From positions 1-18,020 of the forward strand of contig JAICUV010000042.1 in NCBI GenBank assembly GCA_025935655.1: a stretch of 18,020 nt of DNA. Direction: 5' to 3'. Below are positions 12,985 through 18,020 of the stretch, in pieces; positions within the stretch are counted from its first letter, which is position 1; every line of letters starts with the position of its first letter. A program made the position numbers and the translations under genes. Under the pieces are notes generated by a model. That model worked only from the letters and a program-made list of their open reading frames with translations. It did no database searches and was not told the origin of the DNA. This DNA comes from Chloroflexota bacterium (GTDB taxonomy: Bacteria > Chloroflexota > Limnocylindria > Limnocylindrales > CSP1-4).

Positions 12985-14250
12985 ATGACGACGGAACACG
13001 TTGCGGCCGAGATCAATGCCTGGAAGGTCGCCCAGCAGCAGTTCGATCTCGCCGCTGACAGGCTCAACCTGGACCCCGGCCTCCGCCGCGTCCTCCGCGA
13101 GCCGCGCCGCGAGCTGACCGTCCACTTCCCGGTCCAGATGGACGACGGCAGCGTCCAGGTCTTCACCGGGTACCGCGTCCAGCACAACCTGGGTCGCGGA
13201 CCCGCCAAGGGCGGCATCCGCTTCCACCAGGACGTCTCGATCGACGAGGTCAAGGCCCTCGCGATGTGGATGACCTGGAAGTGCGCGGTCGTCGGCATTC
13301 CCTACGGCGGCGGCAAGGGCGGCGTCATCGTCGATCCCAAGAAGCTGTCGATGAAGGAGCTGGAGCACCTCTCCCGCCGGTTCTTCACCGAGATCGAGGT
13401 CCTCATCGGCCCGGAGCGCGACATCCCCGCGCCGGACGTCAACACGACCCCCCAGATCATGGCCTGGTTCATGGACACCTACTCCATGCACGTCGGCTAC
13501 ACCGTCCCGGGCGTCGTGACCGGCAAGCCGATCAGCCTGGGTGGCTCCGAGGGCCGCAACGAGGCGACGGCGCGCGGCTGCGTCTACACGATCGTCGAGG
13601 CGGCCAACCACCTGGGCATGGACCTCACGAAGTCGACCGTCGCGGTGCAGGGCTTCGGCAACGCCGGGTCCATCGCGGCCCAGCTCATCGCGGCGGAGGG
13701 AGCGACGGTCGTCGCCGTCTCCGACTCGACCTCCGGCATCCGGAACATGAGCGGGCTCGACATCGCCCGGGTCGTGAACTGGAAGAAGGAGCACGGGACC
13801 GTCAAGGGCTTCCCGGGCGCCGAGGACATCACGAACGCCGAGGTCCTGGAGACCGAGTGCGACATCCTGATCCCGGCCGCGCTCGAGAACCAGATCACCG
13901 CCCGCAACGCCGGCAACATCAAGGCCAAGATCGTCGCCGAGGCCGCCAACGGCCCGACGACCCCGGAGGCGGACGAGATCCTGTTCGCCCGCGGGATCTT
14001 CCTCATCCCGGACATCCTGTGCAACGCCGGCGGCGTGACCGTCAGCTACTTCGAGTGGGTGCAGGACCTCAACCGCGATCACTGGACCGAGGACGAGGTC
14101 AACGCCAAGCTCAAGACGATCATGGTCAAGGCCTTCAACGAGGTCCTGGACCAGGCCCACCACCACGACGTCAACATGCGCACGGGGGCGTACCTCAACG
14201 CCGTCCAGCGCGTGGCCGACGCCACCGCGATGCGGGGCCTCTACCCGTAA
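12985..14250 (+). CDS. gdhA: Glutamate dehydrogenase (Glu/Leu/Phe/Val dehydrogenase family)
   Basis: The 421-aa enzyme interconverts glutamate and 2-oxoglutarate plus ammonium with NAD(P), linking nitrogen assimilation to carbon metabolism. Substrate-domain motifs are complete: GPAKGGIRFH (72-81, K75), MTWKCAVVGIPYGGGKGGV (96-114) with the catalytic lysine K111 in the GGGKGG loop, and PAPDVNT (149-154) with D151. The Rossmann domain carries VAVQGFGNAGS (219-229). The C-terminal EAANGPTTPEAD and PDILCNAGGVTVSYFEWVQ are typical of the roughly 420-aa hexameric class. The D/S-rich end of the second strand (AVSDSTSG, 244-251) after the GxGxxG loop suggests NAD rather than NADP, but this is not certain. 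The ATG at 12985 is chosen because homology starts there and GAGAGGA lies 11 nt upstream; the frame remains open upstream only by chance. The gene appears to be transcribed alone. Confidence 0.95.
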   Translation: MTTEHVAAEINAWKVAQQQFDLAADRLNLDPGLRRVLREPRRELTVHFPVQMDDGSVQVFTGYRVQHNLGRGPAKGGIRFHQDVSIDEVKALAMWMTWKCAVVGIPYGGGKGGVIVDPKKLSMKELEHLSRRFFTEIEVLIGPERDIPAPDVNTTPQIMAWFMDTYSMHVGYTVPGVVTGKPISLGGSEGRNEATARGCVYTIVEAANHLGMDLTKSTVAVQGFGNAGSIAAQLIAAEGATVVAVSDSTSGIRNMSGLDIARVVNWKKEHGTVKGFPGAEDITNAEVLETECDILIPAALENQITARNAGNIKAKIVAEAANGPTTPEADEILFARGIFLIPDILCNAGGVTVSYFEWVQDLNRDHWTEDEVNAKLKTIMVKAFNEVLDQAHHHDVNMRTGAYLNAVQRVADATAMRGLYP

Positions 14251-14284
14251 GCCCACCGGCCGGTTTCCCGGCCCTGCCAACGCC

Positions 14285-14312
14285 GAACGGCCCGGGACTC
14301 CCCGGGCCGTTC
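14285..14312 (+). terminator. Strong terminator hairpin after gdhA
   Basis: GAACGGCCCGGG (14285-14296) pairs perfectly with CCCGGGCCGTTC (14301-14312) around the loop ACTC, a 12-bp stem starting 34 nt after the gdhA stop. Only two adjacent T residues follow at 14316-14317, so it lacks a proper U-tract; strong stems without a U-tract are common in high-GC bacteria. Confidence 0.75.
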
Positions 14313-14380
14313 CGATTCCGGGGTCGCGTTCGCGCGGCGATGTCGACCGATCGTGCGCAGCCCGGTTGCCGGTGCGTAGC

Positions 14381-14539
14381 CACGTAGTCAAAGGACGACT
14401 GTTGGTCACCGCCACCGGCCGGCGAACCGCCGAGTTGCCGCCACCTGGTCGCCAGTCCGGCCCGATGACACCGAATCGTGTCCGAACCGTGGGATTTCGA
14501 TCGCCTCCACCTGACGAACAGTCGTCCTTCGACTACACG
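14381..14539. mobile_element. MITE-like element, 151 bp, with 24-bp terminal inverted repeats and CACG direct flanks
   Basis: The left end 14385-14408 (TAGTCAAAGGACGACTG...) and the right end 14512-14535 are inverted repeats matching at 22 of 24 positions. The 103 bases between them are unrelated and non-coding. Immediately outside both ends stands the same tetranucleotide CACG (14381-14384 and 14536-14539), which looks like a target-site duplication. Each end also contains an internal AGTC/CGACT mini-palindrome. The layout matches a non-autonomous DNA transposon remnant. No transposase gene is nearby. Alternatives are a long-range regulatory hairpin or a protein-binding pair. A 4-bp duplication alone could be chance. 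Confidence 0.6.
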
Positions 14540-14640
14540 CCGGTTCCGGCCGGCGCGGGCTCGGCCCACCACGACGGGCGCCGAGGGCCGCGAGCGCACA
14601 GACGCGGGCCGCGCTTGCGGGGACCCGTGCCGGCCCCTGT

Positions 14641-14646
14641 TACCAT
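14641..14646 (+). promoter_or_regulatory. Candidate -10 box (TACCAT) giving a leaderless mRNA for the 201-aa gene
   Basis: TACCAT is followed by 6 nt (CGCGCC) and the ATG at 14653, the same geometry as at 5271 and 11503. A TTGCGG at 14615-14620 could act as a -35, though the 20-bp spacing is long. No Shine-Dalgarno is present. Confidence 0.5.
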
Positions 14647-14652
14647 CGCGCC

Positions 14653-15258
14653 ATGCTTGATCACGAGGAGAAGTTCCTCTTCAAGGAGGAGATCCTCCAC
14701 CTCGCCAATGCCCTCAACGACCCGGGCTCCCTCGACAACGTCGAGGACCTGCTGACGGACGTCATCACCAGCCCCCGGTTCGATTCGGAGGTGTTCACCC
14801 TGGAGCGCAGCCTCCAGGTGATGCTCGGCGCGCGGGCGGGCACCACGCTCGTGGGCCTGGTCACCGTCGCGCCCGAGGTGTTCGACGAGGTCGCCGAGGT
14901 CCGCATCCCGGCCGAGGTCCACGAGCGGCTGGTCGCGTGGCGCGCCCGGTTCGGGCTCGCGATCGACAACGCGCTCAACTTCCTCAACAACCCGGACGGG
15001 ATCCAGGGGCACAACTTCGCCACCCAGATCGCGCACGTCGAGGAGCGCCGCGTCCTCCAGGGCCGCCTCACGATGGTCCGCTACAACAACGAGCCGCAGT
15101 TCTTCGTGGCCGATGCCGCCGTCTTCCTCGGCCTCGTCACTGACATCATGGAGCGCCTCGGGCCGTACCTCGAGCCGGACGCCGTCGACGAGGAGTCGCT
15201 GACGCGGCTCCGCGAGGCCGTCCAGCTCATCGAGCGCAAGACCGCCACCCGCGGGTAG
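14653..15258 (+). CDS. Unrecognised 201-aa soluble protein
   Basis: I do not recognise this family. The protein is acidic and soluble with no signal peptide, membrane segment or cysteine. It looks alpha-helical: an opening helix DHEEKFLFKEEILHLANALND (2-22), a second SLDNVEDLLTDVI (25-37), and later helices around LVAWRARFGLAIDNALNFLNN (96-116). A middle to C-terminal section (GHNFATQIAHVEERRVLQGRL through MVRYNNEPQFFVADA) suggests strands. ATG at 14653 follows a -10 box by 6 nt. The BioD-like/DRTGG gene begins 9 bp after its stop, so the two are one operon and may act together. Codon use and composition match the neighbours, which supports it being a real gene. Confidence 0.8.
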   Translation: MLDHEEKFLFKEEILHLANALNDPGSLDNVEDLLTDVITSPRFDSEVFTLERSLQVMLGARAGTTLVGLVTVAPEVFDEVAEVRIPAEVHERLVAWRARFGLAIDNALNFLNNPDGIQGHNFATQIAHVEERRVLQGRLTMVRYNNEPQFFVADAAVFLGLVTDIMERLGPYLEPDAVDEESLTRLREAVQLIERKTATRG

Positions 15259-15267
15259 CGGCGCCGG

Positions 15268-16431
15268 ATGGTGCGCCAGCTCTACCTCGCCGCGACGGGG
15301 CAGAACCGCGGCAAGACGACCGTCTCACTGGGGCTCGTGGACGGGTTCCGCCGCCGCGGCCTGCACACCGGGTTCATCAAGCCCGTGGGCCAGCGCACGG
15401 TCCTCGACGGCGGCCAGCCCGCGGACGAGGACGCGGTCCTGATGAAGTCCATCTTCGACCTCCCGGAGCCGTACTCGGTCATGAGCCCGGTGCACATCCC
15501 GCGCGGGTTCACGAAGGCGTACATCGCGGGCCAGGTCGTCGAGGACCTCGGCGCACGCATCGCGGCGGCCCACCGCCAGTTCGCGGACCACGAGCTGCTG
15601 CTGATCGAGGGCACCGGGCACGCGGGCGTGGGCGCGGTCGTGGGGCTGTCGAACGCCGTCGTCGCGGCGATGCTCGGGGCGCCCGCCGTCATCGTCTCCG
15701 AGGGCGGCGTCGGGCGCCCCATCGACGAGATCGTGCTCAACGCCAGCCACTTCCAGGCGCACGGGGTCCGGGTCGCGGGAGCCATCGTCAACAAGGTCCG
15801 CGTCGACGAGCAGCCGGGCATCGAGGAGACGCTCCGGCGGGGCCTCGCACGACACGGGATCCCGCTGCTCGGCGTGCTGCCGTACCGGCCGATCCTGTCC
15901 AACCCGACGCTGGGGATGATCGAGGAGGGCGTCCACGGCCGGGTGGTCTCGCAGGGACACGACCCGGAGAGCGTGATCGGGAGCATCGCGATCGGGGCGA
16001 TGGAGCCGCACCACATGCTGGAGCGGGTCGGCCCCACGACGCTCGTCATCGTGCCCGGCGATCGCGAGGACGTCATCCTCACGTTGACCAGCGCCCACGC
16101 CACGACGAGCGGCATCGAACGGCTCGTGGAGGGCCTCGTCGAGGCGACGCCGGGCGCCATCGAGGCGCGACCCGACCAACGCGCGCTCGGCATGGTCCTC
16201 ACCGGGGGGTACGAGCCCCGCCCGGAGGTGATGGACGCGATCCGCCGCTCGGGGATGTTCGCCGTGTTCGTCGAGGACGACACCTACACCGTCGCGTCCG
16301 AGATCCACGACCTGCTCGTCAAGACCCACGCCGCGGACGCGGGGAAGATCGAGCTCATCAAGGCGCTCGTCTGGGAGGGCCTCAAGCTGACACCGATCCT
16401 CGACGCGGCCTCGGATGCGGTCTTCGCCTGA
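15268..16431 (+). CDS. BioD-like P-loop NTPase with DRTGG domain (stand-alone Pta N-terminal type)
   Basis: The 387-aa protein matches the regulatory N-terminal part of long phosphotransacetylases (a dethiobiotin-synthetase-like P-loop domain plus a DRTGG domain), here without the catalytic acetyltransferase domain. The P-loop is ATGQNRGKTTVS (9-20, K16, T17), followed by GFIKPVGQR (35-43), DEDAVLMK and the Walker-B-like LLLIEGTGHAGVG (about 110-122). The segment VSEGGVGRPIDEIVLN and GAIVNKVR are BioD-like. The DRTGG-type part follows from about 235 (ESVIGSIAIGAMEPHHMLE), ending in VLTGGYEPRPEVMDAIRRSGM and EDDTYTVASEIHDL. Such proteins are thought to be nucleotide-binding sensors; the function is unproven. 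The ATG at 15268 lies 9 bp after the previous stop with only a weak ribosome-binding site, consistent with translational coupling. Confidence 0.82.
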   Translation: MVRQLYLAATGQNRGKTTVSLGLVDGFRRRGLHTGFIKPVGQRTVLDGGQPADEDAVLMKSIFDLPEPYSVMSPVHIPRGFTKAYIAGQVVEDLGARIAAAHRQFADHELLLIEGTGHAGVGAVVGLSNAVVAAMLGAPAVIVSEGGVGRPIDEIVLNASHFQAHGVRVAGAIVNKVRVDEQPGIEETLRRGLARHGIPLLGVLPYRPILSNPTLGMIEEGVHGRVVSQGHDPESVIGSIAIGAMEPHHMLERVGPTTLVIVPGDREDVILTLTSAHATTSGIERLVEGLVEATPGAIEARPDQRALGMVLTGGYEPRPEVMDAIRRSGMFAVFVEDDTYTVASEIHDLLVKTHAADAGKIELIKALVWEGLKLTPILDAASDAVFA

Positions 16432-16576
16432 CCCGTTCGCCGCGGCCCGGCGGGACCGCCCGACCGGCCCGGATCGGGCGCGCCGAACGTCCCCCGGCAC
16501 GATGGCGGGGCGGCCCTTGTCCCGGGACCCCGCACCACGCACGGTGGGTCGGCCGCGCCCACCACTGGAGCCCATC

Positions 16577-18007
16577 GTGATCCTCATCCGCACCGCCCTC
16601 GCCGCGCTCGTCGCCGTCGCCGTCGCCGCCTGCACGGGCGGGCCGTCCGGCACGCCCGGGGCGTCGCCGTCCTCCGCGCCAGCCAGCGCCGGACCCGACG
16701 CGTCGGGTGTCGACGCGGGCGCGATCGGGCGTGCGTTCGTCGAGGCGCTCGCGGCCGGCGACACGGCCGCGGCCGAGGCGATGGAGGACGACACGATGCG
16801 GTCCGCCGCCCCGGCCGCCGCGCTCGGGCAGCTGTGGGACCAGGTAGTCGGGCAGTTCGGGGCGTACCAGGGCATCGGGACGGTCGAGACCGCGGTGACG
16901 GCGCCCTACGTGAACGCGACCGTCACCACCGGCTTCGCGCGCGCGACCGTGCCGCTCATCGTGACCGTGGACGCGGACGGCCGCATCGCCGGCCTCCATC
17001 TCGGCCAACCGGGGCCGGCTCCGTCAGGCGCCTCGTCCGCGCCGCCGTCACCCGTGGCGACCGCGTCGCCGGCCGGGTACGTGGACCCCGCGGCGTTCGC
17101 CGAGACGGACGTCACCGTGGGCGCCGCGCCGTGGGCGCTCCCCGGGACGCTGTCGATGCCGGTGGGCGAGGGGTCGTTCCCGGCGGTCGTGCTCCTGGCC
17201 GGCTCGGGGCCGAACGACCGCGACGAGACGATCGGCCCTAACGCGCCACTCCGTGACATCGCCGGCGGCCTCGCCTCCAGCGGGATCGCCGTCATCCGCT
17301 ATGACAAGCGGACGAAGGTGTACGGCGCCCAGATGGCGGCCGACCCGGCGAACATGACCGTGCAGGAGGAGACGGTCGACGACGCCCTGGCGGCGGTGGC
17401 GCTCCTCCGCCGGACGCCGGGAGTGGACCCGGACCGGGTGTTCGTCGTGGGCCACAGCCTCGGCGGGTTCCTGGCGCCGCGCGTCGCCCAGCAGGCGAAG
17501 GGCCTCGTCGCCGGCATCGGCATGCTCGAGGCCAACACCAGCCCCCTCCAGGCGGTCATCCTCGACCAGTTCGAGTACCTCGCGTCCGAGGAGGGAGGCG
17601 CGAGCCCGCAGGCGGTCGCCGCGCTGCCCGCGATCCGCGAGCAGGTGGCCCTCGTCGACGGTGGGACGCTCTCGGCGTCCTCGCCCGCATCGGCGCTCCC
17701 GCTCGGCGTGCCCGCCGCCTACTGGCTGGACCTCCGGGGATATGACCCCGCCGCGACCGCGGCCGGCCTCGCTATGCCGATGTTCATCTCGCAGGGCGGC
17801 CGCGACTACCAGGTCCCGCCCAGCGAGCTCGCGGGCTGGCGGTCGGCCCTCGCGGGCCGCGACGACGTCACGATCCGCGAGTACCCCGCGCTCAACCACC
17901 TGCTGATCGCGGGGACGGGCCCGAGCCGGCCCGCCGAGTACGCGGTGCCCGGACACGTCGACGCCGCCCTCGTGGCGGACCTCGCCGCCTGGGTGATGGC
18001 TCACTGA
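16577..18007 (+). CDS. Lipoprotein with DUF3887-like domain and alpha/beta hydrolase domain
   Basis: The 476-aa protein is predicted to be exported and lipid-anchored: a short signal peptide ends in the lipobox VAAC with C19 as the modified residue, followed by a Ser/Pro/Gly/Ala linker. Residues about 47-145 resemble a DUF3887 (NTF2-like) domain (FVEALAAGDTAAAEAME...VDADGRIAGLHL). A second Ser/Pro/Ala linker (146-168) joins it to an alpha/beta hydrolase domain (about 175-476) with oxyanion region LLAGSGPNDRDET (206-218), nucleophile elbow GHSLGG (S294 at 292-297), acid D410 in SQGGRDYQV and H441 in PALNHLLI. This fusion is known in Gram-positive-like esterases; the substrate is unknown. The GTG at 16577 is chosen for GGAG (16567-16570) 6 nt upstream and the signal peptide starting at once. 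The 145-bp gap before it shows no clear promoter, so it may also be read from the upstream operon. Confidence 0.88.
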   Translation: MILIRTALAALVAVAVAACTGGPSGTPGASPSSAPASAGPDASGVDAGAIGRAFVEALAAGDTAAAEAMEDDTMRSAAPAAALGQLWDQVVGQFGAYQGIGTVETAVTAPYVNATVTTGFARATVPLIVTVDADGRIAGLHLGQPGPAPSGASSAPPSPVATASPAGYVDPAAFAETDVTVGAAPWALPGTLSMPVGEGSFPAVVLLAGSGPNDRDETIGPNAPLRDIAGGLASSGIAVIRYDKRTKVYGAQMAADPANMTVQEETVDDALAAVALLRRTPGVDPDRVFVVGHSLGGFLAPRVAQQAKGLVAGIGMLEANTSPLQAVILDQFEYLASEEGGASPQAVAALPAIREQVALVDGGTLSASSPASALPLGVPAAYWLDLRGYDPAATAAGLAMPMFISQGGRDYQVPPSELAGWRSALAGRDDVTIREYPALNHLLIAGTGPSRPAEYAVPGHVDAALVADLAAWVMAH

Positions 18008-18020
18008 GCCACGGGCAGGA

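Larger units (their letters stand above)
14251..14652. other. Non-coding gap between gdhA and the 201-aa gene
   Basis: This 402-bp gap holds the gdhA terminator hairpin, the MITE-like element at 14381-14539 and the promoter at 14641. The remaining stretch 14540-14640 shows nothing that I can identify. No open frame here has the composition of a real protein. Confidence 0.7.

Noticed and set aside
16432..16576. A promoter for the lipoprotein gene.
   Set aside because: No TANNNT box or other convincing element is visible in the gap; only the GGAG ribosome-binding site at 16567-16570 can be supported.

Overview
The window is about 18 kb of very GC-rich bacterial DNA with tightly packed genes and no rRNA, tRNA, CRISPR array or phage signature that I can see. 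Protein families, base composition and promoter style (several genes have a TANNNT box 6-9 nt before the start codon, which points to leaderless transcription) fit a high-GC Chloroflexota lineage such as the Limnocylindria/Ellin6529 type. An actinobacterium is the main alternative. This placement is inference; no phylogenetic marker is present.

Region 1 (1-5169): a full cyanophycin synthetase gene (cphA) with a tandem-repeat upstream region and a repeat-bearing disordered N-terminal extension. Facing it, convergently, is a second CphA-like gene. Its product keeps the CphA N-terminal domain and the Mur-ligase half but has no ATP-grasp half. This pair is the most distinctive biology of the window. 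Region 2 (5170-6934): a divergent, probably leaderless operon of an M20 carboxypeptidase (CPG2/ArgE-like, all metal ligands present) overlapping a RidA-family deaminase gene by 4 bp.

Region 3 (6941-8518, minus strand): a three-gene operon encoding a 90-aa four-cysteine protein, AzlC and AzlD (branched-chain amino-acid exporter); AzlC carries an unusual acidic tail. Region 4 (8559-11508, minus strand): an MFS transporter gene overlapping a gamma-glutamyltransferase-family Ntn-hydrolase gene. The hydrolase has no export signal and carries a GGxMGGDxQ motif rather than the classical GGT motif.

Region 5 (11562-14312): a DegV-family fatty-acid-binding protein, then a 524-bp gap with a GC-rich tandem repeat, a 9-bp-arm palindrome, a cluster of TGASTCA-type repeats, a TATACT promoter and a leader with three hairpins. 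The gap leads into glutamate dehydrogenase, which ends in a 12-bp-stem terminator hairpin. Region 6 (14313-18007): a MITE-like element of about 151 bp with 24-bp inverted ends and a 4-bp flanking duplication, followed by an operon of an unrecognised 201-aa protein and a BioD-like P-loop/DRTGG protein. Last is a lipoprotein with a DUF3887-like domain and an alpha/beta hydrolase domain.

Functionally, much of the window is about storing and moving amino-acid nitrogen: polymer synthesis (CphA and its paralogue), peptide trimming (M20), imine clean-up (RidA), amino-acid export (AzlCD), an amide-bond hydrolase with its own transporter, and glutamate dehydrogenase. No cyanophycinase or isoaspartyl dipeptidase is visible here.
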